From: Hysterangium stoloniferum
Lineage: Eukaryota; Basidiomycota; Agaricomycetes; Hysterangiales; Hysterangiaceae
Reading direction: 5' to 3'
Length of the DNA: 64,000 bases
Assembly (NCBI GenBank): GCA_015178975.1
Contig: WHVD01000015.1
Location: 868,001-932,000, forward strand
Part shown: piece by piece, positions 23,576 through 34,125 of the stretch
Position numbering within the stretch: position 1 is the first letter of the stretch
Layout: every line of letters starts with the position of its first letter
Made by a program: the position numbers and the translations under genes
Notes under the pieces: model-generated
Database searches by the model: none
What the model was told of the DNA's origin: nothing
Seen by the model: only the letters and a program-made list of their open reading frames with translations

Positions 23576-25444
23576 ACAAAGTTCTTTTGAGGGTTGAGGG
23601 TCAGTATTTGTAGTTTTAGAGGGTAGCTTAGTGGTTGGCGCTTTAGAAACTAGAACTTGGCATATTATTTTGTGTTGAGGATCAATCAGAGTTGACTAGA
23701 ACGCCTACGGACACTTACTCGGGTACAGAAAACTCATCGCACAGAGTCAGTATATATTCCTTCCCCTTTAGACAACCATCGCCGACTATTCAGCTATGCA
23801 GTGCCATGAGCAAATGCATTTTCCCCTCCTAATAAATTACTAGGGTGACGAGTCGCCGAGTTATAGGCAGATCCTTACCCAGACCCGACGGGATCAAAAT
23901 GTGAACAGAACTCTTTCACACAGCGGGTCAACCCCAGAACTTCTGCGCGTTCAGATCAGACCCGACAAGCCGAGGGGTAACAATCAACTGATTACTGCGA
24001 GCATTGTATTTCATATATTGTAAATTGCACTCTATCAATCTGCACGATACCTGCAGGGAGTTATGAAAGCAGCTACATCTTTTTAAAGTGAAGATTCAAT
24101 TCGGAAGTTTGATCTTACTGACATCACGGAAGGCAAGCGATGGTTTTAAATTGAACTTGTCAAAGTTCATATCGCTTTAAAGTCATACGAGATAATTGTT
24201 AATTACTTATGATAAGAGCACCTGAGAAACCCGCTCCGAGTCTGCCGCACTTTATTGTTCTGTTAGTTTCTCCTTGTTCAATTCCTTTCGACGTCGGAAT
24301 ATTCCTAGATGGACTATCATGGCCAATTATCATTCCTCTCTTATGTATATACAAGGGTGAAGGAGTACCTGGAAACAGCACTGGCACACCACTTTTACCA
24401 CATTTAAACCTTCTGAAACCAGCCTGCTTCGGATATTGATCCCCTCTAATCTACAACTCTTCAGTATTGATCCGCTCTGACCTACAACCCGTTAGGTATT
24501 GATTCGTTCTGTGAGCCCCTTTGCCACACTCGCGCCCTATTTACAGCTCGTTCACGACACCTTTGTGTTATTCGATGAAGTGGATATGAGTAATCAAGTG
24601 AAAACATGCGTGTAGTACAAGAATTCGCGCGCAAGAGCCCCGAAGCATATGAAGAGGTTTGCAGGCTTAACATGTGGAATCCGTATAGGCTTGTCAAGTT
24701 CCCTTAATCATCGCTTCTGTATATTCTAAACCCCGCCATCACTACGCAGTAACCCGACCTTCGCTAGAACGTGGATGTAAAATGCGTTTTGACTCCAAGG
24801 CCTGGCAGGAAAGGGATATGAAAAGGGGAACTCACTCACACCTTAACTCCACCATGGTCCAAGGCTGAGCTTTCTCCTTTCGACCTGCTCTTTACCACCC
24901 TCTTTGTAATCCCGTCGTCAATTGGGATCACTGGCGGTCACACAAGTTGACAGGACCACGGTGTATTGTCCAGAGCAGAACAAGATACAGGCAAGTGCAG
25001 CGTACGGTAAGATCTAAGGTCCTGAAAACTTCCCGGCTACTTATACGGTGCAACACGGTGATTATGTAATCACGTGTTGATTGAAACAAGAATGTAAAAC
25101 TAAAGGGTCCGTGCATAAGAGTGGGGGCACCAGGATTACACTCTTGTGCCTTCAAGGCTATGTCTGGCTAGTACCTGGCAATTTCTTTGTTTACCCAAGC
25201 CTCTGAGCCACTTGACAGTGTTCACATGCCCAATAATATAGAATCTCATATATCCAACCTCAAGTATCTTTGCACCATCTACCTCGCACATGATAATGCC
25301 ACCTGCTCCCCAACACCCAGGTTCCTAGCTCCTCGGAGCCGGCTCCTGATCGAGCCTGTCTCGCTAATCCGCCAACACCCGGGGACTCCCTGACTACATC
25401 ACACACTGATCCCTTCACACTATTGTCTCCCAGCTCACCTGTAC
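23576..25444. other. Stretch with no recognised gene
   Basis: The stretch has mixed composition and scattered frames under 80 codons on both strands. I found no repeat of it elsewhere in the window and no domain. It joins PMI copy C at about 25445. Confidence 0.4.
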
Positions 25445-26086
25445 TTAGGCACAAAGAGGCAAACTGGATACGATGGATTTGATAGGATCTGCATCCCTGG
25501 CCCTTATTTCAATTCCACAGGCCTGTCGGAGTTCTGGTGTCACCTCCAAAACTTGCAGGATATCTAGCCTCGAAAGTCTCCTAATGCCAGTGCCATCTCT
25601 GGTTTGTGATTGGCATCTACTAAACCCTTCTGGTTAGTAATCTTAAGTTTCTTGATGAGTTTGTTCTTGGGGTGGGCTTGTAATGGAAGGGCTTTGGCGA
25701 TTGAAAGGACTTTGAACAAGTAAGGAATTTCAGACCTCCGCTTATGACACTCTTTGTCAGATGTGATAGGAAATTTAGATATTGTATGCAGGCCGAGGAA
25801 GTACTCCGTATCGATAGCGAGCAATGATGCAAGCGAGGTGTTGGGATGATCATATAGGGTAGAAGGTCCTTTTGGGTGCGTCCCCATCCACATCTACAAG
25901 CAAAAGTCAGTCAAGGAAAGATTGATGTGCATCTTTAATTCACTTCCGCGTAAGATTTCGATTCATTGACCTCGAAATCAGTGGGACTAGGCGGGCGACT
26001 AGAGAATCCGAACCGCACTTTCCCTAGTCATAGTTTTGTAGACCACACTTGAGGCGACATTTTGTAGAAGTTGACTCTGAACACAT
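25445..26086 (-). pseudogene. Mannose-6-phosphate isomerase N-terminal fragment (copy C)
   Basis: The minus strand runs from ATG at 26086 through LQNYD-stop-GK (the Trp codon of the YDWGK motif is TAG), SDSLVARL, MWMGTHPKGPSTLYDHPN, SIAKALPLQAHPKNK, HKPEMALALGDF and on to about 25445, where the match to copy D ends. It therefore has the Zn-binding LQAHP and HKPEM segments but lacks the HAYLSGD box and the C-terminal domain. The nonsense codon and truncation make it non-functional. Confidence 0.8.
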
Positions 26087-26207
26087 TGGACGAATTTTCT
26101 CATTTGCAATGGGATATATTGTTCAATGACCCCGATCATTCCAAAACAACGATGCTGCAAAATGTGGCTATCGAAATTTAATTTATGATTTTTTTTATAA
26201 ATTTTGC

Positions 26208-26449
26208 CACCTCTATTGAAGCTCGCTGACTTGGACTCAGGGCATCAGTCCAGTGTCTTCGGTTGAAGCCACCTACCCAGTGTGTCAGCCGGCATTCATT
26301 CATGGTAAACCACAATCATGGAAGTTGACCATGCAAGAAAACTACAATGACAGAAACTCCAGTCTGGGCGGTGTGACTGTGACAAAATTGAGTGCCATTC
26401 AGTTTGTATCCGACTCATAATGTGTAAGGGGAAGAATTGTAGAAAGTGT
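26208..26449 (+). repeat. Module linker, copy 3 (truncated)
   Basis: The linker follows the PMI 5' flank and breaks at about 26449 (…GAAAGTGTCA), inside the sequence that continues in copies 1 and 2. Unrelated AT-rich sequence of the satellite island starts there. A short internal deletion is also present near 26363. Confidence 0.65.
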
Positions 26450-26500
26450 CAATGTAAATGGAAACATGGAGGACTGAGAATGGAGATTTTATATTAACAG

Positions 26501-26658
26501 AATGCAGGAAATTAGGAAAATGGAACAGAAGATCAAGAAAAGAAATACAAGACCATAGAAAAAAGATCAATACTTTGAGAACACAGGAAATTAGGGAAAT
26601 CGAACAGAGGATCAAGAAAAGAAATACAAGACCATAGAAAAAAGATCAATACTCTGAG
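26501..26658. repeat. 79-bp tandem duplication
   Basis: Two consecutive 79-bp units (26501-26579 and 26580-26658) differ at a few positions; both contain GATCAAGAAAAGAAATACAA. A diverged single copy of the surroundings lies at about 32570-32780. Confidence 0.85.
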
Positions 26659-26809
26659 GTCACAAATGATGTGGTGAAGTGATGCAAGAAATAATAGAAT
26701 GCCATCAGCAAGGAATGGGATGGAGTGGCTAGAAAATGAAGTCATTAAGTATGTGTGTTGTCAATATCATCATCCATCATCAAAGAAAGTAAAGTTGTAC
26801 GGTGGGTGG

Positions 26810-27250
26810 TGGGCGTTTTTAGGCGCCGCAGGCCCTATTTGTGAGGGCGCACAGCACCTGAATTTTTCCCCAATGTGTGAGGGCGCGCAGCACCCGAACC
26901 TGACTGTGTGACTAAGCTGAGGGTGCGTTAGCACCCGAAGTCTCTTATTAGTCAGTGCGGGAGCATTTTTGCAGTCGCGGGAGTATTTCATGGCGCCGTG
27001 GGAGCATTTCTGGGACTCGCGGGAGTATTTTGGCGCCACGGGAGTATTGTGTGACAGGCGCTAAGGTAACTTGTGACGCGCAGAAGTATTTTGTGATGTG
27101 CGGAGGTATTTGTGCACACACGGGAGTATTCTATCACGTGCCTGGAGGTATTTCGCAATGCCGCGGGAGCATTTTTGAAACGTGCGGGAGTATTTCGTCA
27201 CGCCGCGGGAGTATTTCGCACAGGTGCGGCACTGTTTCACATGGCCTAAT
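26810..27250. repeat. GC-rich degenerate minisatellite
   Basis: Imperfect repeats of about 20-25 bp centre on CGGGAGTATTT and GGGAGCATTT with GC-rich spacers. At its left are two units of GTGAGGGCGC…GCAGCACC, similar to the LTR core found elsewhere. Open frames across it are a by-product of the repeat. Confidence 0.7.
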
Positions 27251-27585
27251 GGAGACATTTCCCATGACGGTCCAAGTAGAATTTCCCGTGCCCTTCATGT
27301 CATTTCCGGCACAAGCATTTCCTGCGCCCTTCATTTCATTTCCGGCACCGTTGATGTAAGCATTTCCCATGCTGTGTATGGGATCATTTCCCATGCCCTT
27401 CACATAAGCAGTTCCTGAGCCCCCCAGGGACACATTTCCCACGACCTTTCCAGGAGAATTTCCCATGCCCTTCATGGACCAATGTTCACCTTTCACCGCG
27501 CCCTCACTGGGACATTTTTCCCCACATTTCGCGGAAGTATTTCCCACGCCCCTGTGAAGCCATTTCCCCAGAGAACGATGTTAAA
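27250..27585. repeat. CATTTCCC minisatellite
   Basis: There are about a dozen imperfect units of 20-30 bp built on CATTTCCCATGCCC and CATTTCCGGCA. The minus strand gives a repetitive MGN/GAGN-rich frame (27134-27547) that I do not regard as a gene. Confidence 0.7.
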
Positions 27586-27589
27586 TCCC

Positions 27590-27790
27590 TGGGGAAGTCT
27601 ACATAAATACAATACAATAAATCAAAATAATATGTTTAAAAATACAATTAAATACAATAAATTAAATCAGAATAAAATACAATAAATCCAAATAAATTAA
27701 ATTAAATTAAATTAAAATATAATAAACTAAAATAAATTACAATAAATTGAATTAAATACAATATATCAATTGGTTGCTTTTTTTAAAATT
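27590..27790. repeat. AT-rich simple sequence
   Basis: Runs built on AATACAATAAATTAAAT. A similar AT-rich block lies on the other side of the satellite island (31735-31890). Confidence 0.75.
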
Positions 27791-27841
27791 GTTACTCCTT
27801 TTCAAACCATGGCTTCTTTGTCCCCATTGCTTCTTTTGAAA

Positions 27842-28746
27842 ATGTTGCTCCTTTTGTGACTATTTCCTTTGTTGATGGTTGTTTCCTTTGTAACTGTTGA
27901 TTTCCTTTGTAACCGTTGCTTCCTTTGTAACCGTTGATTTCCTTTGTAACCGTTGATTTCCTTTGTAACCGTTGATTTCCTTTGTAACCGTTGATTTCCT
28001 TTGTAACCGTTGATTTCCTTTGTAACCGTTGATTTCCTTTGTAACCGTTGATTTCCTTTGTAACCGTTGATTTCTTTTTTATCCGTTGATTTCTTTTGTA
28101 ACCTTTGATTTCTTTTGTAACCTTTGATTTCTTTTGTAACCTTTGATTTCTTTTGTAACCTTTGATTTCTTTTGTAACCTTTGATTTCTTTTGTAACCTT
28201 TGATTTCTTTTGTAACCTTTGATTTCTTTTGTAACCTTTGATTTCTTTTGTAACCTTTGATTTCTTTTGTAACCTTTGATTTCTTTTGTAACCTTTGATT
28301 TCTTTTGTAACCTTTGATTTCTTTTGTAACCTTTGATTTCTTTTGTAACCTTTGATTTCTTTTGTAACCTTTGATTTCTTTTGTAACCTTTGATTTCTTT
28401 TGTAACCTTTGATTTCTTTTGTAACCTTTGATTTCTTTTGTAACCATTGTATCCTTCCTTTGTAACTGGTGTTTCCTTCCTTTGTAATGGGTGAGTCATT
28501 TGTAACTGTTGATTCCTTTGTAACCTTTGACTCCTTTTGTAACTGTTGACTCCTTTTGTAACCTTTGAGTCCTTTTGTAACTGTTGAGTCTTTTGTAACT
28601 ATTGATTCCTTTGTAACTATTGATTCCTTTTGTAACCATTGACTCCTTTTGTAACCATTGACTCCTTTGTAACCATTGACTCCTTTGTAACCAACCGTTG
28701 TAACCGTTGATTCCTTTGTAACCGTTGACTCCTTTGTAACTGTTGA
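27842..28746. repeat. 19-bp satellite array (two subfamilies plus degenerate part)
   Basis: Between about 27880 and 28082 the 19-bp unit is TTTCCTTTGTAACCGTTGA. From about 28083 to 28447 it is TTTCTTTTGTAACCTTTGA, about 19 near-identical copies. From 28448 to 28746 units are irregular (17-20 bp). Because 19 is not a multiple of 3 and no unit has a stop on the minus strand, all three minus frames stay open and give Lys-rich pseudo-proteins of up to 319 codons. Confidence 0.95.
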
Positions 28747-28759
28747 CCGTTCTGGGAAC

Positions 28760-29480
28760 ACTTTACATTCTACGAGACTTTACGTTCTACGAGACTTTAC
28801 GTTCTACGAGACTTTACGTTCTACGAGACTTTACGTTCTACGAGACTTTACGTTCTACGAGACTTTACGTTCTACGAGACTTTACGTTCTACGAGACTTT
28901 ACGTTCTACGAGACTTTACGTTCTACGAGACTTTACGTTCTACGAGACTTTACGTTCTACGAGACTTTACGTTCTACGAGACTTTACGTTCTACGAGACT
29001 TTACGTTCTACGAGACTTTACGTTCTACGAGACTTTACGTTCTACGAGACTTTACGTTCTACGAGACTTTACGTTCTACGAGACTTTACGTTCTACGAGA
29101 CTTTACGTTCTACGAGACTTTACGTTCTACGAGACTTTACGTTCTACGAGACTTTACGTTCTACGAGACTTTACGTTCTACGAGACTTTACGTTCTACGA
29201 GACTTTACGTTCTACGAGACTTTACGTTCTACGAGACTTTACGTTCTACGAGACTTTACGTTCTACGAGACTTTACGTTCTACGAGACTTTACGTTCTAC
29301 GAGACTTTACGTTCTACGAGACTTTACGTTCTACGAGACTTTACGTTCTACGAGACTTTACGTTCTACGAGACTTTACGTTCTACGAGACTTTACGTTCT
29401 ACGAGACTTTACGTTCTACGAGACTTTACGTTCTACGAGACTTTACGTTCTACGAGACTTTACGTTCTACGAGACTTTAC
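28760..29480. repeat. 17-bp satellite array, 42 copies
   Basis: The unit ACTTTACGTTCTACGAG repeats head to tail from 28760 to 29473, exactly 714 bp or 42 copies, followed by a partial unit. Only the first copy differs (ACATTC for ACGTTC). This near-perfect homogeneity implies very recent expansion or strong homogenisation. Each unit contains two CpG sites and the palindrome ACGT, and none shows the C-to-T decay seen in nearby old repeats. The 247-codon frame across it is an artefact of the 17-bp period. Confidence 0.97.
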
Positions 29481-29539
29481 ATTTGAAAGCAATTTCCTTG
29501 GTGGGTCCGTGGGCGCTGCTTAGTCACTATTTGTCAGCA

Positions 29540-29660
29540 TTAGGTCAGCATCTGCGAGCGAAGCGAGCAGCCAAGTTCCCACGGTCACCTGCAAGTGAAG
29601 CGAGCCTTAGGTTTCCCACGGTCTGTTTTGCGAGCGAAGCGAGCCCTGGTGTTACAGTCA
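29540..29660. repeat. GCGAGCGAAGCGAGC cluster
   Basis: Three imperfect copies of GCGAGCGAAGCGAGC lie within about 110 bp, near 29552, 29595 and 29630, separated by CCCACGGT-type spacers. Confidence 0.65.
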
Positions 29661-29689
29661 CACACATGTTGTGCCTGTCACCACTTGGT

Positions 29690-29842
29690 TTTGCACCCAT
29701 CCACCCGCGCACCCATCCGCCATGCACCCATCCGCCGCGCACCCATCCGCCACGCACCCATCCACCACGCGTTCATCCACCACGCACCCACTCCCATCCA
29801 CCACGCACCCCATCCACCGCGCACCCACTCCCATCCACAGGC
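29690..29842. repeat. 15-bp minisatellite (CGCACCCATCCACCA)
   Basis: There are about nine units of 15 bp, CGCACCCATCCRCCR, some with a 6-bp insert (CACTCC). Confidence 0.85.
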
Positions 29843-30002
29843 ACAAACCGGCAAAGCGCGTTCCATTTGCCAACGCGTGCACGCGTTGCGCCTGTTCGCA
29901 ACGCCCTGTGCCCGTTTGTGCCCGATTGGGCGCACCCTGCTCTGATCGGCCCCTCCAGTTGGTGCGTGTATTCCTTCCGTCTCTCTCCCTCCTCCTCTGA
30001 TT

Positions 30003-31695
30003 GACCTCCCCTCTCTTTTCCTCCAGTCGGTGTGTACCTCCTCTCTTTTCCTCCAGTTGGTGCTTACCTCCCCTCTCTTTTCTTCCAGTCGGTGTGTACC
30101 TCCCCTCTCTTTTCCTCCAGTCAGTGCTTACCTCCCCTCTCTTTTCTTCCAGTCGGTGCGTACCTGCCCTCTCTTTTCCTCCAGTTGGTGCTTACCTCCC
30201 CTCTCTTTTCCTCCAGTCGGTGTGTATACCTTTTCCTTCTCTCTCCGTCCTCCTCTGATGGGCCTCCTCTTTCCTCCAGTCCGTGCGCTTTCCTTTTCCC
30301 CTTCTCTCTGTTCTCCTTTGATGGGCCTCCTCTTTCCTCCACCCAGTGCGTGTTCCCTTTCCTTCTTTCTGTCCTCCTCTGATCGGCCTCCTCTCTGTCC
30401 TCCAGCCTGTGCATGTTCCCTTTCCCTCTCCCTCCATCCTCCTCTGACTGGCCTCCTCTGACTGGCCTCCTCTCTTTCCTCCAGCCGGTGAGCATTCCCT
30501 TTCCTTCTATCTCTGTCCTCCTTTGATTGGCCCTCTCTTTCCTCCAGGTAGTGTGTGTACTGTTTCTTTCTTCCTCCGTCCTCCTCTGATCCTCTTATCT
30601 TTCCTCCAGGTGGTGCGCGTTCCCTTTCCTGCTCTCTCTATCCTCCTCCGGTGTGTCTACCCTTCCCTTCTCTCTTCGTCCTCCTCTGATCAGCCCTCTC
30701 TCTTTCCTCCAGCCGGTGCGTGTCCCCATTCCTTCTCTCTTCATTCTCCTCTGAGCAGCCTCTCTTTCTTTCCTCCAGATGGTGCGTGTACCCTATCCTT
30801 CTCTCTCCGCCCTCCTCTGACCGGCCTCCTCTCTCTTTCCTCCAGGTGGTATGTGTATCGTTTCCTTCGTCCTCCGTCCTCCTCTGATTGGCCTCCTCTC
30901 TTTCCTCCAGGATGTGTGTCCCTTTTCCTTTCTCTTTGTCCTCCTCTGACTGGCCTCCTCTCTCTTTCTTTCAGCCAGTGTACTTACCATTTCCTTTTCT
31001 CTTTGTCCTCCTCTCTTTCCTCCAGGGGGTGCACATTCCCTTTCCCCTCTCTGTGTCCTCCCCTGATTGTCCCCCTCTCTTTCCTCCAGCCGGTGTGCGT
31101 TCCATTTCCCTCTCTCTGTCCTCTTCTGATCGGCCCCCTCTCTTTCCTCCAGCCGGTGCGTGTACTGCTCCTTCTCCCTCTGTCCTCCTCCCTCTTTCCT
31201 CCAGCCGGTCCATGTACCGTTTCCTCCTCCCTTCGTCCTCCTCTGACCGGCCTCCTCTCTCTTTCTTTCGGCCAGTGTACTTACCATTTCCTTCTCTCTT
31301 CCTCCTCCTCTCTTTCCTTCAGCCGGTGTGTCCCATTCCGTTTCCATCTCTGTCCTCCTCTGACCAGCCTCCTCTCTCTTTCCTCCTGGAGGTGAGTGTA
31401 CTACCCTTTCCTTCTCTCTTCTGACTGTCCTCCTCTCTCTTTCCTCCAGCCAGTGTGTGTCCCCTTTCCCTCTCTCTCTGACCTGCTCTCACTGACTTCC
31501 TCTCTCTTTCCTCCAGGTGGTACATGTCCCCTTTCCTTCTCTCTCCATCCTCCTCTGATCCGCTCCTCCAGCCAGTGCGTGTACTGTTTCCGTCTCTCCC
31601 TCCTCTGACCGGCCCCCCCCCTCTTTCCTCCAGGAGGTGCATGTGCCCTTTCCTTCTCACTCCGTCCCACTCTGATCAGCCTCCTCTTTTCCTGT
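30003..31695. repeat. Pyrimidine-rich minisatellite with splice-acceptor-like core
   Basis: The first part (30003-30230) has about seven units of about 32 bp (CCTCCCCTCTCTTTTCCTCC followed by AGTCGGTGTGTA). From 30230 to 31695 units lengthen to about 60-75 bp and add GTCCTCCTCTGATNGGCC. Each unit contains CTCTTTCCTCCAG then GGTGNGTGT, resembling a polypyrimidine tract with an AG acceptor followed by a GT. Strand asymmetry is extreme (plus strand almost all pyrimidine). Open frames on both strands follow from composition. Confidence 0.9.
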
Positions 31696-31734
31696 TCCTT
31701 CTCTTCTATCTTGCTCCCACACCTTTTTCGAATC

Positions 31735-31890
31735 AAAATTAAATGACAATATTAAATGACAATAAAATGCTTCAAAATAAAAGGAAATCAGAAAAATCAA
31801 AATAAAATACACTAAGTCAAAATAAAAAGAGAAATTTTCAATCAACGCAAATAATTGCAACCAATTCAAAAAACATCACTTCAACTACTT
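31735..31890. repeat. AT-rich simple sequence
   Basis: Runs of AATTAAATGACAAT and AAAATCAAAATAAAAT close the right side of the satellite island, mirroring 27590-27790. Confidence 0.65.
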
Positions 31891-33490
31891 GAATCAAAAA
31901 TGAAGTACCAACTGACCAAATGCAAGCAGACTGTGGAATTGCTCAATTCTCCATAATTACAAAAGGTTTTCCCAAAGTGGATGTATGTATTAGAGGGAAG
32001 TGTTAAGAGTGGGACAAAATGGGAAAAATTCCAGTTACTAAAGAGAAGTGGAGCTTAGAACTTCAACATACAGCATGTTCCACCCTGCACAAAACTGTCA
32101 GATGCTCCAGTACTTCAAAACAGGCAACAAAGTATGTACCAGGAAGTACATATAATGACACTTACTGTAGTTATAAATTGGGCTCCATGGCTAAGCTTAC
32201 AAAGGGAGTAAGTCTCAGTCTGGCCAGACACCAGCAAAAGGATTAAGCAGTATGAACAATACTTTGAAGGTATTATTCCATCAGCTTCTAAACATGAGAG
32301 GGGGATTCTAAAAATGTAGCTGTAAATGGGGGTTCAGAGGCTAAGGTCAAAAAGGGTCATAAGTCTCAGTCTGGCAGACACTAGCAAAAGGATTAAGCAG
32401 TATGAACAGCACTTAAAAGTAAATGAAGGTATTATTGCATACACCTCTAAAGATGAGAGTGGGGTTCTACATTAGTATTTTATGTAAGTCAATATTCAAA
32501 CTGAAGGATAGTAGTGTACATCATGGAGTTTTATGTATACTAAAATAAATGGAAGCACAGAGCTGAAAGTGAAGATTTGATATTCACAGAACAAAGGAAA
32601 TTGGGAAACAGAACTGGATATTAAAAAGAGGAATACAAGGCAATAAAAAAAAGATGAATATTCTGAGATGGCAAATAACATGGTGAAGTGATGCGAATGT
32701 CATTAGAACAGAACTGAGATAGAGTGGCTGGAAAAGGAAAGCATTAAGTGGGTGTGTTGCTAAGTATCACCATGCTAGAGGACAGTATATGTAGGTTGAA
32801 AATACACATAGGGGCCTGAACAATGTGGTTCTAAATCAATGTTTGAACTGGAGATTAGTAGAATACAAGACAATAATTTATACTAAAAGATTCAATGACA
32901 GACATGAGTGGAATGGAAGGAAAGTGGGGTATGAAGAGAAACAAATTGAGGAAGAATGAAAACACTATTCCAAGCCAAATATGTAGTATTTAAGAATGTT
33001 ATTATTGATCCATATTCAGCAAGGTTCCAAAAGGAGACTGACTTACATTTTTTAGGTTCAGTGAATTTACAAAAGTATTCTGAATAATGTAAACATTAAT
33101 CACTTTAAAATAAGTCTCTGAATGAGAATAAATGGAAAGCTGGAATGTACAGAAGTGGTCACAGAAGGTAATACAAAGGTTGTGTGATCAAGTATTTGAA
33201 AATACTATTCCAAGACAGATATAACTGCTCATTAATATTGATTCACCAGGTCGCGAAGCAACCGAGTAAAGTTGGGGGGTGGTAGCATGGTGGGGGCTTG
33301 CCCCCCACGGGTCACAGCCTTGTATTGTTATAAGAGATGTTGTTATTAGTAATATTAATGTTAGGATGTTAAAAATAGTATAGGTTGAAAAAACGCACTG
33401 GAGCCTGAATGATGTGGTTCCTAACAGGTAGGTTCTAACTCAATCTTTGAACTGGATATTAGTAGAATATAAGACAATAATTTATATTAG
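31891..33490. other. AT-rich, gene-free sequence related to the island's left border
   Basis: No gene is seen. Sections near 32200-32240 and 32370-32400 are an internal repeat (…AAGTCTCAGTCTGGC…ACTAGCAAAAGGATTAAGCA). The part 32570-32780 is a diverged copy of 26520-26770. At 33262-33330 there is AGTAAAGTTGGGGGGTGG, then a C/G hairpin and CACAGCCTTGTATT, each with counterparts near 26788, 61617 and 62294. Confidence 0.5.
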
Positions 33491-34033
33491 TGTTAAGTGC
33501 TGTGTTGGGAACTTATTCTGGAACTATCAGAAAGCCACCAGGAAATCGGGAACTATCGGATAGGGTTGGGATGTTGGCTTCAGCTTATGTGCTGCACCTC
33601 TATGCAAACACTCAAAGTCCTTGATTTCAAAGGTGATACTTACAATGGAAGATACGGATATTCAGAGTTCTGAAGAGTTCCGAATATCAAGTGTACAGAA
33701 AGATGGAAGAGGGAATAAGAAACTAAGTTGATATCAGATCTAAAGTAAAGTACAAATTCACAGAAACTAATATAAGTCTTCTCATTATTGGACTACAAAC
33801 TAAGACCATAATAAGACAGAAATAGGAGTATTCTAAAATGGGAATACAATAAGACATATCGGGGAGACAATATTCCAAAACGGGAATATAATAGATGAAC
33901 GAGTGAATACTTGTCAACGGACAAATTACCAAATGTGGAACAAGGGAAGAATGTGGAAGATACGGTAACTATGATGTTCCGTAGTCAGAGGTCAGGAGTT
34001 GGATATTGAAACATCTGGGAATGGGTCATAACA
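33491..34033 (-). mobile_element. LTR, family A, second copy with attached internal stub
   Basis: The LTR starts TGTTAAGTGC and ends TCATAACA, 543 bp, and is alignable along its length with 3057-3600. Directly right of it is GTACCCCCCTGTTAGG. On the minus strand this reads as a G-rich polypurine tract immediately before TGTTATGACC, as expected at the 3' LTR of a minus-strand element. The remaining internal part and the second LTR are missing. Confidence 0.8.
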
Positions 34034-34077
34034 GTACCCCCCTGTTAGGCCAAAGTCCCATAGAGGTGATTAGGTAC

Positions 34078-34125
34078 TTGTAATGTATTCAGGGGATTCT
34101 CTTAGATAGCTCAATATATGCTATA
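34078..34125. repeat. 47-bp duplicated segment, copy 1
   Basis: The segment from TGTAATGTATTCAGGGGATT to …ATATATGCTATA recurs at 35459-35505. The left copy abuts the LTR start TGTTAGGATACACAC at 34126. The right copy follows a 40-bp remnant of that same LTR start. Confidence 0.85.

Noticed and set aside
24199-24439. Paired frames near 24200-24440 as a small gene
   Set aside because: No splice signals, no homologous copy in the window and no recognisable motif.
27792-28761. Minus-strand Lys-rich frames of 235 and 319 codons
   Set aside because: They lie wholly in the 19-bp satellite; three frames are open at once because the unit lacks stops and 19 is not a multiple of 3.
28743-29486. 247-codon frame with a 17-residue repeat
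   Set aside because: It is a translation of the perfect 17-bp array with no non-repetitive coding part.
29483-30004. His/Pro-rich 173-codon frame resembling a low-complexity protein
   Set aside because: It is driven by the 15-bp CGCACCCATCCACCA array; no start context or domain.
26960-31695. CRISPR array
   Set aside because: The repeats are contiguous, with no unique spacers, and the sequence is eukaryotic.
30030-31740. Several Ser/Pro/Leu-rich or Glu/Arg-rich frames of 80-290 codons on both strands
   Set aside because: They result from the pyrimidine/purine strand bias of the minisatellite; many overlapping frames are open at the same time.
33240-33330. Helitron 3' end (C/G hairpin near CACAGCC)
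   Set aside because: A hairpin is present, but I see no CTRR terminus followed by T and no Rep/helicase remnant, so the call is unsupported.
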